Shown here in pieces: positions 35,051-43,999 of a stretch of DNA of 64,000 nt. Positions within the stretch are counted from its first letter, which is position 1, and the number at the start of each line of letters is the position of its first letter. Under the pieces are notes generated by a model. The model did not search any database. It was not told the origin of the DNA and saw nothing but the letters and a program-made list of their open reading frames with translations. The stretch lies in assembly GCA_018303855.1 (NCBI GenBank), contig JAGVXI010000006.1, positions 41,181-105,180 of the forward strand, read 5' to 3'. This DNA is from Candidatus Pacearchaeota archaeon (GTDB lineage Archaea > Nanobdellota > Nanobdellia > Pacearchaeales > GW2011-AR1). The position numbers and the translations under genes are program-made.

Positions 35051-36916
35051 TCATCTTACATTCACAATTAAACTATTTTGTTCAAACAATAACTGATTAC
35101 TCTGCAATTGTTCTAATGTTGATGGAATTGGCAGGCTTGTAGCATCAATTTCAACTAACCTTCCCCCTGCTAATTCTGATTCAACAAAATAATACGGCTG
35201 TGAGCCTCCACCAGACAAAGCATTTGTAACTGTTTGCTCAGGAATATTAATGTCAAAACATTTTTCAGTTGTCATACCAAGTATTCCCCCTAAACCAGGA
35301 TTTGGAACATCAATGCATTGCGATTTAGAAGTTGCTTCTAATTTTAATTGAGAATCCCTGTAAATCTGAACAATTATTTCATAATCTCCTTCGCTTAGCT
35401 TCACGCTTTTTTGCTCAGGATAAACAACTGATGTTGAATATTTTTCAGAAACAAAATTAACAATTGCTTGCCCAGTATAAGTTCTTCCATCTAATCTTAA
35501 ATTTAAATCCAATTCATAAACTTTTTCAAGGAATAATTCTGTTGCACCTGATTCAGTAGTTGAAAACAAAGTTTTTCCCTGCCTATAACCTTCTGCATCT
35601 GCTAAAATATAACCATTGACGCACTGCGGGAAGTTTTCAGACAACTGTCCATTTTCTGTTTCGCCAATTGAACATTTTGTTCCAAAACACTCAAAAGAAA
35701 TTTTAGCATCTACTGGATTTATTCCCAAATCATAGGTATTAACGCTTACTTGAGTATTTTTATGCTGGCAAAGTTCTGGCAAACCAACTATTGCTCCGCT
35801 TCCCTCTAAAGCCTCTCTTTGTTTATTACCCTGAATAACAACTGCAACTGGAAACTGGAAAATTTCGCTCACAGCCTCGTCATAAACCTGAATCAAGACA
35901 GGGTAGTTTACATTATAAACAAAATGATAAGGAACATAACAAAAGCCAAGTATGCCTAATCCGGGCTGGTCTCCAACAGGACTTGCAATCAAGATACTTT
36001 CTTCACTTGGATCAACTTCAAAACTATGGGGCCAATTTTTAGAAGTTAAGAATCTGACATTTGCCTTAGGAGAAATATCAACCATAAAATAATCATCAGC
36101 TTTTTCTTGCACATCTCCTCCTTTAACTTTTAAGGCAAGAGTGTTTGCTTCAATTGCATTTTCCAGTTCATCAAAAACTTTTTCTGCATCCCATATTTTA
36201 GGCGCACATGTAATTTCAACTCCATCAACAGGGGCATATAATCTTAAGACATCAACTCCGTAAGTTTCCAAAAACAAAGTATCCTGCTCATGATTGTATA
36301 CTTCAAGTGCAGCTTTGTACAATTCTCCTAATTTTGAATTAACATTTATTTCATGAGAACTTACTTTTGCTGTTTCCTCTGCTTTGCTAATTTCCATCAA
36401 CATATCTAAATTGACCATGATACTTTTGTCACTAATGCTCACTTTAGCTTCTGGCTCTTGCATAATAATATCATATCCCTGTTCATAATAATCATCAAAA
36501 ACACATGCACTTACTTTAGATTCAATAAAATCAGCAAGTTGCTGTTCCATCTCGGTTTTACTTGGAACTTGTTCTTTCTGAAAATTATTTCCAGAAACAT
36601 AATACCAATAAGGCACAGGATTTCCTAAAACATTAAGCTGTGAAGAAAACGGCATATATTCGCTTCCTGTATCAAAATTAGGCAGATAGATATATCCTGC
36701 TTGAGATTCTAAAACATCTATTCCAGTTAATGTATCTTGTTCAAGACAAGATAAAAATGTGTTATAAACCGGCTCTAAAGATGCAGGAAGTCTTTTTTGA
36801 AAAATCACATCTTTAAGCAAAAAAACTCCTACAACAAGTGAAACTATAATAATTGCGATTATTATAAATAAAGTTATCTGCCCCCTCTTTCCTCTTTGAT
36901 AATTATTGCTTTTCAT
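35051..36916 (-). CDS. Surface protein with class III-like (pilin-type) signal
   Basis: 621 residues from ATG 36916; a TTG 21 nt upstream is less likely because it lies deeper in the preceding gene. The start KRGQITLFIIIAIIIVSLVV (about 10-29) has a charged stretch, a short processing-like site before GQ, and an uninterrupted hydrophobic helix, as in archaeal type IV pilin-like precursors cut by PibD/EppA. The rest is a large beta-rich domain with paired cysteines. It lies 27 nt upstream of the giant amidase gene, so the two may be exported or assembled together. No other pilus gene is visible nearby. Confidence 0.65.
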   Translation of the reverse strand: MKSNNYQRGKRGQITLFIIIAIIIVSLVVGVFLLKDVIFQKRLPASLEPVYNTFLSCLEQDTLTGIDVLESQAGYIYLPNFDTGSEYMPFSSQLNVLGNPVPYWYYVSGNNFQKEQVPSKTEMEQQLADFIESKVSACVFDDYYEQGYDIIMQEPEAKVSISDKSIMVNLDMLMEISKAEETAKVSSHEINVNSKLGELYKAALEVYNHEQDTLFLETYGVDVLRLYAPVDGVEITCAPKIWDAEKVFDELENAIEANTLALKVKGGDVQEKADDYFMVDISPKANVRFLTSKNWPHSFEVDPSEESILIASPVGDQPGLGILGFCYVPYHFVYNVNYPVLIQVYDEAVSEIFQFPVAVVIQGNKQREALEGSGAIVGLPELCQHKNTQVSVNTYDLGINPVDAKISFECFGTKCSIGETENGQLSENFPQCVNGYILADAEGYRQGKTLFSTTESGATELFLEKVYELDLNLRLDGRTYTGQAIVNFVSEKYSTSVVYPEQKSVKLSEGDYEIIVQIYRDSQLKLEATSKSQCIDVPNPGLGGILGMTTEKCFDINIPEQTVTNALSGGGSQPYYFVESELAGGRLVEIDATSLPIPSTLEQLQSNQLLFEQNSLIVNVR

Positions 36917-37046
36917 CTTTTTTTCCAAAAACCCCAATTTTTTTCTTTATTAGTTCTATAATTTCTGTATTAATATCTTTTTTAAGATTGCCTTTAAATT
37001 TCTCCCAAAGCTTCTCATCTTCTATAAGAAGCAAATATTTTTTCAT
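36903..37046 (-). CDS. 47-aa first gene of the pilin-like/amidase operon
   Basis: 47 residues from ATG 37046, basic and helical (KKYLLLIEDEKLWEKFKG). It overlaps the next gene's ATG at 36916 by 14 nt. A strong GGGGTGG ribosome site precedes its ATG, the best in the operon. Unknown function; it may be a regulator or translation leader. Confidence 0.5.
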   Translation of the reverse strand: MKKYLLLIEDEKLWEKFKGNLKKDINTEIIELIKKKIGVFGKKDEKQ

Positions 37047-37094
37047 CTAACCACCCCTATTCTCTTTCTTACACACCATGAATTTTAATAAAAT

Positions 37095-37142
37095 CTTTAT
37101 ATATATAAATGTTTCTTAATTAGTTACTAAGTTAGTAACTAA
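37095..37142 (-). promoter_or_regulatory. Promoter and 10-bp-arm operator of the surface operon
   Basis: TTAGTTACTA (37120-37129) and TAGTAACTAA (37133-37142) are perfect arms with a 3-bp centre. They sit just upstream (minus-strand sense) of the TATA-like TTTATATATATAAAG at 37096-37110. The site covers the BRE/upstream region, so an activator or repressor is plausible. Confidence 0.5.
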
Positions 37143-37268
37143 GTGAATTATTTGCGATTAATTAATAGAGATTATTATTATATAACCTACTGATCACAAA
37201 GTAAATAAGAAATATACTCTAAAACCTATAATTGAAAAAACCGCATAAATTAAACGCACCAAATAAAT

Positions 37269-37493
37269 TTACTTACTACTGGCTCTTAAATAATTAATTC
37301 CACCAATAATTATCAAAACCCCGGCAATAGCAAAAATCCATTCATTCAATGCAGTTATAGCATCTGGGATTTTAACAAATGTGAATTTTAGGTTAATTAA
37401 GTATAATCCAAAGACCAAGTAAATTAACAAAAAAATTAATGAACCTGTTTTACTTTTAGCATAAATCTCAGAACCATAATCTCTTCTTGACAT
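37269..37493 (-). CDS. Small membrane protein, two TM segments
   Basis: 74 residues: hydrophilic start (MSRRDYGSEIYAKSK), helices at ~18-35 and ~50-66, end LRASSK. No family recognised. It is a free-standing gene upstream of the tRNA-Val leader. Confidence 0.55.
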   Translation of the reverse strand: MSRRDYGSEIYAKSKTGSLIFLLIYLVFGLYLINLKFTFVKIPDAITALNEWIFAIAGVLIIIGGINYLRASSK

Positions 37494-37566
37494 AGATATT
37501 ATTAGTGATGAGCATATTTAAATATTTACAAATTGAATAAATCTCCAATTAAGTTTAAGTAGTTAT

Positions 37567-37606
37567 TTAAAGGAAAGTTTGATAAAGAAAACCTTGGTTG
37601 TCTTTA
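37567..37606 (+). promoter_or_regulatory. 40-nt tRNA leader element with hairpin (copy 1)
   Basis: 40 nt directly before tRNA-Val. It matches a 40-nt stretch before tRNA-Gln at 35 positions, with all five differences transitions. The 3' half forms TAAAGAAAAC-CTTG-GTTGTCTTTA, and one variable pair covaries (A-T here, G-C in the other copy). It ends 2 nt before the tRNA. Confidence 0.6.
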
Positions 37607-37608
37607 TA

Positions 37609-37679
37609 GGCCCTGTAGTCTAGTGGTATAACATGTCCTTGACGTGGACAAAACCCCAGTCCGATTCTGGGCAGGGCCA
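37609..37679 (+). tRNA. tRNA-Val (GAC)
   Basis: Acceptor GGCCCTG/CAGGGCC, anticodon stem TGTCC/GGACA, loop TTGACGT (anticodon GAC), T-arm CCCAG TCCGATT CTGGG, discriminator A. No intron. Confidence 0.93.
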
Positions 37680-37746
37680 TTTAGTCAAAAATAAAAAGCC
37701 ATACATTAGATTTTTAAAGCCAGATTTTCTACTCAATTTATAAAAA

Positions 37747-38058
37747 ATGAAAATCCCAAAGAAAACAAATAGGTATTGCCCATTTTGCAAGAAAAAAACA
37801 GAGCACAAAATTAAATTAGTGTCTACAGGAGCAAAAAGAGGAGCTTTAAGAAGGGGCAGTCTACAAAGAGGAAAAAAGCGAGGAAGGGGAAGAGGTTTTG
37901 GAAATAAAGGAAAATGGGGCTCTAAACCAGCTGTCTCAAAATTCAAAAGAAAAACAAAAACAACTAAAAAGACAAATATAATGTACACATGTGAAACATG
38001 CAAAAAGTCACACTATCAAAAAAAAGGAACACGTTCAGGAAAACAATTACAGGAATAA
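37747..38058 (+). CDS. rpl42e: Ribosomal protein eL42 (L44e)
   Basis: 103 residues, basic. Zinc-binding CPFC (about 11-14) and CETC (about 82-85) with the family start MKIPKKTNRYCPFCKKKTEH. It belongs to the large subunit near the E site. It is 14 nt ahead of eS1 on the same strand, a common archaeal pair. Confidence 0.95.
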   Translation: MKIPKKTNRYCPFCKKKTEHKIKLVSTGAKRGALRRGSLQRGKKRGRGRGFGNKGKWGSKPAVSKFKRKTKTTKKTNIMYTCETCKKSHYQKKGTRSGKQLQE

Positions 38059-38071
38059 TTAAAGATGAAAA

Positions 38072-38608
38072 ATGGCGCAAATAAAGAAAAGAAAAAAGTT
38101 TTTTGATGTTGAAATGCCAATAGTTAGCAAGGATACACAGCTACAAGCATACAATATTGAAGAACTTCAAAATAAATATATTACATATGATCTAACCAGA
38201 CTTCTTAGGGGCAAAAGTATGGAGATAACATTAAAAGTGGTAGTTGAAGGAGACAAAATAACAACAACTCCTTACAAGATAAAGCTAATGCCATATTTTT
38301 TGCAGAGAATGATGAGAAAAGGAACAAATTATATTGAAAGTTCTTTTTCAGCAAAATGCAAAAATTCTCAGTTAAGAATTAAACCATTCCTCATAACAAG
38401 AAAAAAAGTTTCCAGAGCAGTAAGGAATAGCCTTAGAAATAAAGCAAAAGATGAAATATCTGAATATATAAAAGAAATGACATTTGAAGAAGTTTTTGAT
38501 GAAGTAATCAAAAATAAGCTCCAAAAAACTCTGAGCTTAAAACTTAAAAAGATATATCCTCTTTCTCTTTGCGAAATAAGAATTATGAAAGTGGAGAAAG
38601 GTGTTTAA
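38072..38608 (+). CDS. rps1e: Ribosomal protein eS1 (S3Ae)
   Basis: 178 residues, somewhat short for the family (about 200). Family blocks include YDLTRLLRGKSMEI, the DEISEYIKEMTFEEVF helix and the end KIYPLSLCEIRIMKVE. It is part of the small-subunit platform. Operon with eL42. Confidence 0.93.
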   Translation: MAQIKKRKKFFDVEMPIVSKDTQLQAYNIEELQNKYITYDLTRLLRGKSMEITLKVVVEGDKITTTPYKIKLMPYFLQRMMRKGTNYIESSFSAKCKNSQLRIKPFLITRKKVSRAVRNSLRNKAKDEISEYIKEMTFEEVFDEVIKNKLQKTLSLKLKKIYPLSLCEIRIMKVEKGV

Positions 38609-38867
38609 GCTATTTAGTTAGATTAGCAATTAATTAGTTTGGTAAATTTTATTCGAGAGTGTATTAATTCAAAAAATCTGTCATCTAAGATTATATAATT
38701 GTCACCAACGATTAATCAAACTTTTGTTATCTGATGCAATAATACCTACCATTAACTAATTAATAATATGTCATCAGAGTTTTGTATTAATAATTCTCCA
38801 TACTGATAATGCCAAGCACAAATAGAAACAACAAATTTTAAAAGCAAACTATTTCTTATTCAATTAA

Positions 38868-38939
38868 GCCTCTGTAGCTCAGTGGTAGAGCGGCTGCCTT
38901 GTAAGCAGTAGGTCGGGGGTTCAATCCCCTCCGGAGGCT
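38868..38939 (+). tRNA. tRNA-Thr (UGU)
   Basis: Acceptor GCCTCTG/CGGAGGC, D-arm GCTC...GAGC, anticodon stem GCTGC/GCAGT, loop CTTGTAA (anticodon UGU), T-arm GGGGG TTCAATC CCCTC, discriminator U. No intron. Confidence 0.94.
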
Positions 38940-39102
38940 TATTTATCTAAAAAGAAATGTTTTTAGGAGTAATTAAAGATTGACTTAAACTAATTTCTTG
39001 GATTTTGTTAAAACGTCCGTTTTTTGAAGTATTAGTTTTATTGGAGAATTTTTTGTTAATCATCTAGTTAGAATATATAAACCCCAAAGTATTTATTAAA
39101 TT

Positions 39103-39282
39103 ATGGATTATATTACTTCAAGTATCATCATTATTGATGTAATTTTAATGATTGGAACATTCGTATTGTTTATATTACAAAAAAAATTTAAAATTAAACA
39201 GAAGGCCATAGACAATGTATGGGAGTTAGTAAAATATGTTACTATGGCACTTGTGGGTTACCAGTTTGGTAAAGGACTATAA
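39103..39282 (+). CDS. Small membrane protein (59 aa)
   Basis: 59 residues: TM helix at ~6-25 (SSIIIIDVILMIGTFVLFI), basic middle (KKFKIKQK) and a second weakly hydrophobic segment near 45-55. A TATA-like ATATATAAACC lies about 30 nt upstream. It is 3 nt ahead of the next small membrane gene, so they form a pair. No family recognised. Confidence 0.55.
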   Translation: MDYITSSIIIIDVILMIGTFVLFILQKKFKIKQKAIDNVWELVKYVTMALVGYQFGKGL

Positions 39283-39285
39283 AAA

Positions 39286-39402
39286 ATGCCAAATTTTTTA
39301 ACTGTCATTGGTATTGTTGTATTTGTAGTAAGTGGAATAATGAAGAATAAGCTTGGAATGGCAGTTGGTGTTGGACTTATCATTATTGGTGCTTTTACAT
39401 AA
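39286..39402 (+). CDS. Small membrane protein (38 aa)
   Basis: 38 residues with two short hydrophobic helices (FLTVIGIVVFVVSGIM and MAVGVGLIIIGAF) separated by KNKLG. It follows the 59-aa protein by 3 nt; the two hairpin-like peptides may act together. Too short for family assignment. Confidence 0.5.
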   Translation: MPNFLTVIGIVVFVVSGIMKNKLGMAVGVGLIIIGAFT

Positions 39403-39421
39403 ATCTCTCCTCACAGAAAAA

Positions 39422-41032
39422 TTATTTTATTTCCCATTTAATACACCATAAAAACCCCAAGAGCCTTTTTATACATAGTTTTTCCTGAGAAACAATAGTA
39501 TCTCCTGTTATTGGAAACTGTGATTGTTGTTGGAATTCGGAATTAATTTTTTCCTCATAATATTGATTAATTATCAATGCGTCTAATATTTGGTTATATG
39601 CATTATTACAATTAGAAGGAATTATTAAATTAGCATGACTAGTACATTGAGTGTCTTCATAATTTTTAGCCCCGCTCAATTGAACTCCAGAACCAACAAT
39701 ATGGTCTGAACTAGTGTAAATAGTGTAATATTCAACATCTCCATAAGTTTCATCATTAGAGTTTAGGTCATTCAAAAATTGGCTATTAAAGTTAAGGTCC
39801 TTTAATGATTTGTCTTGATTATAATTACATCCATTTTTAATAAGGGCTTCAATTAAACCCCCAAGATTCCCATTTGCACCATGATTCGGTGTTCCCAACA
39901 TAATTAATTTGTGTACCTTTTTATCTCCCCCAAGATAATTAATATAATATCTTGCGGTTAATCCCCCCATACTATGTGCAATTATATTAACTTTGTAATA
40001 ACGGGAGTTGGACAATGCTTTATCAATTTCTTTTTGCAATTGAAGTGCATGCTCTCTAATTCCATATTCTGCTAAATTACTACAAGTTATATCTGAATAA
40101 TCTATATTATATGTTTCTGCTTTTGCTGTTCCACTAGTTTGAACAATCTGAGTATCCCACTTTATGCTTTTTTCGAGCTCATCAAATGAACTTCCACTAC
40201 CAGTCCAGCCATGAACAAAAATTATTGGGTAATCATTTATATTCACTACTTGATGAGTAGAAAGGTTTAATTCATTTATTCTTTTTCTTTGCTCATCTAA
40301 ATTTTGTTGATAACTTTCTTCAAGAGTAGTGCATTTCTCTCCACTATCTCTTATCTCACTTTTTCCACATCCATCTTTACATAGCAAGGTATAACTTTGA
40401 TTAACACATTTGAAATATGAACATTCCCAATTAGACACACAACAAGCTTCTCTTTCTGTTTTAGTATTGCCACAGCCATCATTACAGTTTCTTGTTCTTT
40501 GTCCATTTACGCAATTTGACCAATCTCCACAATTCCATGAAGGAGTACATTTATTTTCTTCCTGAAACTTAACCCAAGCACTTAAGCATATCCCCATTTC
40601 ATCCCGAGTGCATAAACTATCTTGCCATTCTTTTTCAATGATATGCACTTCATCTTCTGTATTACAATCAATCTTTGAAGGATAAGAACATATATTTCCT
40701 ACTGAAGCTTCACCTAAAAAATTAGCAACGAGTGCACCCCCTACAAGATAATTATTATATTGTGCGGTATCTATAATTATTCCCTGGTTATCGGTAATCT
40801 TTATAGAAATATCCAATCTATCTGTAACTGAAGAAATTTCTGTACGAGCAATCCCCCTAACGTCTGCTAAAAGGTTAACATATTTTACTTTTTCTTGATT
40901 ATAAGAATTATCAGCTTGAATAAATACAAACCTATCGGGTTCAGTTTGGACTATAATATTTGTTTGGTAGGCTGAAACAAACCCACTTAAAAAGATAAGC
41001 AAAAATACCAAAAGTATTTGACGATTTTTCAT
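39422..41032 (-). CDS. Secreted lipase-like alpha/beta hydrolase
   Basis: 536 residues. Signal peptide (1-20, ending FVSA). A beta domain (~25-150) is followed by cysteine-rich repeats like thrombospondin type 1 (CTPSWNCGDWSNC...TRNC near 162-182; SNWECSYFKC near 196-210). The catalytic domain starts at FVHGWTGSGSSF (~272), with nucleophile in AHSMGG (S354), a likely Asp in SSDHIV and His in TSHANL. The order fits PGAP1/class-2 lipases. A short FPITGDTI motif and hydrophobic end follow. Predicted to be an exported esterase or lipase that could scavenge lipids. Confidence 0.78.
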   Translation of the reverse strand: MKNRQILLVFLLIFLSGFVSAYQTNIIVQTEPDRFVFIQADNSYNQEKVKYVNLLADVRGIARTEISSVTDRLDISIKITDNQGIIIDTAQYNNYLVGGALVANFLGEASVGNICSYPSKIDCNTEDEVHIIEKEWQDSLCTRDEMGICLSAWVKFQEENKCTPSWNCGDWSNCVNGQRTRNCNDGCGNTKTEREACCVSNWECSYFKCVNQSYTLLCKDGCGKSEIRDSGEKCTTLEESYQQNLDEQRKRINELNLSTHQVVNINDYPIIFVHGWTGSGSSFDELEKSIKWDTQIVQTSGTAKAETYNIDYSDITCSNLAEYGIREHALQLQKEIDKALSNSRYYKVNIIAHSMGGLTARYYINYLGGDKKVHKLIMLGTPNHGANGNLGGLIEALIKNGCNYNQDKSLKDLNFNSQFLNDLNSNDETYGDVEYYTIYTSSDHIVGSGVQLSGAKNYEDTQCTSHANLIIPSNCNNAYNQILDALIINQYYEEKINSEFQQQSQFPITGDTIVSQEKLCIKRLLGFLWCIKWEIK

Positions 41033-41119
41033 TAAACGCCAACTAATTCTAAATATAAAAATCTTTCTAACTTTTAATTCTTTCTCAGCCTTCCTAACTT
41101 TCCCCCGTGTCCGCCCTTT

Positions 41120-41818
41120 CTAAACCCTCCTAATCCTCGGTCCCTGATATGTCCTGACTCTTAAACTAACACCTAAATCATGCGCAACTTTCTCGCATTT
41201 TTCCATGTCTGGAACTGGAATTCCGCGAGGCAAAACTCCTTCTGGAAAATCAACAGCAGTTGCTTCTGTTTTTAAACCAGGCTGATTAAAGCACTGAGAA
41301 ATAAATTTTAGCAAAAGCTCATAAGCCTGACTGTCCTCTTCATTTTTAATAAAATTTGGCCTGCATAACTTATTATATACTTGACAATTCTCAGCATTTA
41401 AGCTAACTGAAATCCTACTAACACCTACACCAACTAACTCTTTAGGAATGTTTCTATTAGAATAGTGATAAAGCACATGCCCGTTTGTATCAACTCTTAT
41501 TGGCTTGCTAAATTCTTGCTTAAGTCTTGGCGACAAAGGTGAAACAATATCATCTAATCGCAGTAAAGGTTCTCCAAAACCACAATATACTATTTCTTCA
41601 AAATTTCTACCAGAAGCTTTATCAAAAACATCTTGCCACACTTCATTTAGACCAGGATCTTGCTGAAGCATTAAGTTATACTGCTTTAACCCTTGTGAAA
41701 AATTGCTTAAACAAAAGATACACTTATTATCGCATCTATTTGTAACATTAAGATACAATCCATTTTTGGTAAAATAGGTTATGCTTGGTTCATTCTTCAA
41801 CAATTTCGGCTTTTCCAT
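41120..41818 (-). CDS. Radical SAM protein (TatD-linked type)
   Basis: 232 residues from ATG 41818 (a TTG two codons upstream is a weaker start). The [4Fe-4S] motif CDNKCIFC (C29, C33, C36) follows LYLNVTNR, and GFGEP near residue 78 is the SAM-binding motif. The sequence best recalls the TatD-associated radical SAM group, substrate unknown. It overlaps the upstream GINS gene by 29 nt, so it is the second gene of that operon. Confidence 0.8.
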   Translation of the reverse strand: MEKPKLLKNEPSITYFTKNGLYLNVTNRCDNKCIFCLSNFSQGLKQYNLMLQQDPGLNEVWQDVFDKASGRNFEEIVYCGFGEPLLRLDDIVSPLSPRLKQEFSKPIRVDTNGHVLYHYSNRNIPKELVGVGVSRISVSLNAENCQVYNKLCRPNFIKNEEDSQAYELLLKFISQCFNQPGLKTEATAVDFPEGVLPRGIPVPDMEKCEKVAHDLGVSLRVRTYQGPRIRRV

Positions 41819-42341
41819 CTTCAATTAATATCTGAGCTATTTTGAAAGGAATGTTGGCAATCTGCCCTTTGCTAAAAGGACCCATCTTTTCGCCTTCTAA
41901 TCCCATAAATTCCTCAACATCTGTATTAAAAACAACGAGCTCATTTTTCTTTTCTTCTTTTTTTCCATTTAAAGTTTCGCTTATTTTTTTATCGCTTTTA
42001 TCAACACAAGCCATCAATTCTTCAAACAATTCTTTTTCAAAAGGTAGCATATTATCAAAATCTTGCTTGCTTATCCCTGTTTCAGCTGCAATCAAAACTA
42101 GATTAAGCAACTTTTTTCTTCTCCTAATCATTAACTCTTTGAATAAAGTCATAGCATTTTCAAGCTGTTTTTTGGTTTTTATAACAACATCTGAAAATAC
42201 ATCATCTTCTTTGACTGAAATTTCTTTTTTTTCTTTTAGATAATCAGCAATTTCTTGGATAAAGTTTTTTGGCAATGGCTGAAGCTGTTCACTATATCTC
42301 TCTTTACGCGAAGCCTCATAGATATCATTATAAGTTATCAT
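41790..42341 (-). CDS. Archaeal GINS subunit (Gins51/15-type)
   Basis: 183 residues. The start MITYNDIYEASRKERYSEQL with LQPLPKNFI is the A-domain of archaeal Gins51-type proteins, then long helices and a C-terminal beta B-domain (GPFSKGQIANIPFKIAQIL). GINS bridges MCM and the RecJ-like/GAN protein in the replisome; a RecJ-like DHH protein is also encoded in this window at 51041. The gene starts the operon with the radical SAM protein. Confidence 0.85.
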   Translation of the reverse strand: MITYNDIYEASRKERYSEQLQPLPKNFIQEIADYLKEKKEISVKEDDVFSDVVIKTKKQLENAMTLFKELMIRRRKKLLNLVLIAAETGISKQDFDNMLPFEKELFEELMACVDKSDKKISETLNGKKEEKKNELVVFNTDVEEFMGLEGEKMGPFSKGQIANIPFKIAQILIEDGKAEIVEE

Positions 42342-42606
42342 TTTTCAATTTTTAAGCCCATATCTCATCTTTAATTAGTACTACTGTAATTTAATCGAGT
42401 TTAACTAAAACCCCATACTTTAAGCATATATCTTTTATATTATACCTTAATCAAATAAATCACCTATTTTTAATGATTATTATATTGAAAAATGAGCATT
42501 TTGCATATGTTTTGAGAGTATTATTCATCAATCTAAAGTTAAAAATCATGAACTTAGTAAATTAAATTTAAGTACGTAGCTAACGTCTTATAGATTAACT
42601 ATTATC

Positions 42607-43857
42607 TTACTTTACAAATCCAGCCTTTTTCAAAAGCATATCCCCATTCATTCCCCCAAAATTGCCTATCTGCGCTTCTTTCTCACAAAACTTCTTGGCT
42701 TTTGGAACCTTTTCAAGCCCGTCATAATATAAAACAGGCACAGGGTCAGCTGAGTGAGATTTAAACTTACAGGGAGTTGAATGGTCACAGGTTACAACAA
42801 CTTTAATATTATTTGGCGGAGCAAATTTCCTTAGGAAATTGAATAAAACAGAATCAATATATTCCAGCATCTGTTTTTTTTCAAGTGGCTTATTATCATG
42901 CCCTGGAATATCTGTTTCTTTAATATGAATATAGGCATACTCATATTTTTTATAATTTTTTTTCAAAACCTTAACAGAAAACTTGCATGCCTGAGCCAAA
43001 CCATCATACAAATTCTGATATGCATCTAACTGCTCAAGTACAGGATAAGGCAAATCAAAAACATCCATGCCGCATAATTTTGAAAAACCAATTTCCAAAG
43101 GCATATATGCAATGGAAATCCATCTCTTGTAGGGTTTTAATTTAGGAATTTCTATGCCAGCGCCTCTTACTAATAAGAAATTAGCGGGTGCCAAACCCTT
43201 TTTTCTTCGTTGTTCATTGATAGAATGCTTGTCTAAAATTTCGTGAGCATATTCAAGAAACTCATTAACAACATTGGCAGTATATTGTGTAAGTTCGAGC
43301 TCATCTAAAGGCAGACACTTTTTTGGATTAGAAAATTGTTTTAATTTCCCCTGCTCATAATATGAAATGTCATTTCCAGAGATATTATCTGAAAAACCCC
43401 CTTTGAATACCAATGTTGCTCTATGCTGAACAGTCACCTTAAAAATAAAATCAAAAGGCAGTTTTATCTTTTTGTTTAAAGTTTCTGCGAGAGTTTCAGC
43501 CTCTTCTGTAGTAAGGGTTCTTCCAGCTCTTCTATCAGTAATTTCATTTGTTTTGCGGTCAAATGTTGCAAAATTTACTCTTAAAGCCAAATCTCCGCGA
43601 GTGGTTTTAATTCCAGCACCTGCAGCCTCTAATTGTCCCCTTGTACTCGATATTAATTCATTGCCAAAAATAGAAACAATAGCCTCATCTGATTCAGGGA
43701 TAAAACCTGGTTTAACAGGCCACATATGCCCTAATTCTCCGCGGGCAGCTAAAAAATCAAGATTTGGCATATTTGCAACTTCCAAAGGAGTTTTTTCTCC
43801 AAGCAATTTGTGGGGTAAATCAGCAGCTCCGTCAAGTATTACAAGTATGCCTTTCAT
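42607..43857 (-). CDS. apgM: 2,3-bisphosphoglycerate-independent phosphoglycerate mutase, archaeal type
   Basis: 416 residues from ATG 43857; longer upstream reading frame is antisense to ftsY. MKGILVILDGAADLP with TPLEVANMPNLDFLA, then EAAGAGI and DLALRVNFATFD match ApgM, which interconverts 2- and 3-phosphoglycerate. The active loop that is usually GSDTSHLAILG reads ESDEAIVSIFG: the Ser-Asp pair is kept but later residues differ. Metal site late in the chain (CDHSTPC) is present. The enzyme may work or may have shifted specificity in the AlkP superfamily. Confidence 0.85.
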   Translation of the reverse strand: MKGILVILDGAADLPHKLLGEKTPLEVANMPNLDFLAARGELGHMWPVKPGFIPESDEAIVSIFGNELISSTRGQLEAAGAGIKTTRGDLALRVNFATFDRKTNEITDRRAGRTLTTEEAETLAETLNKKIKLPFDFIFKVTVQHRATLVFKGGFSDNISGNDISYYEQGKLKQFSNPKKCLPLDELELTQYTANVVNEFLEYAHEILDKHSINEQRRKKGLAPANFLLVRGAGIEIPKLKPYKRWISIAYMPLEIGFSKLCGMDVFDLPYPVLEQLDAYQNLYDGLAQACKFSVKVLKKNYKKYEYAYIHIKETDIPGHDNKPLEKKQMLEYIDSVLFNFLRKFAPPNNIKVVVTCDHSTPCKFKSHSADPVPVLYYDGLEKVPKAKKFCEKEAQIGNFGGMNGDMLLKKAGFVK

Positions 43858-43999
43858 AAAAAAACCAAAGCATTTTTCTTTATAAAAATTTGTATATATT
43901 TTTAGTAGTGATAAATAATAAATAAAAATGGATAATACTAATGAAAAAGCATATATATCTAACGATTCTGTTCTATATACATAAACAAAGGCATAAAAA

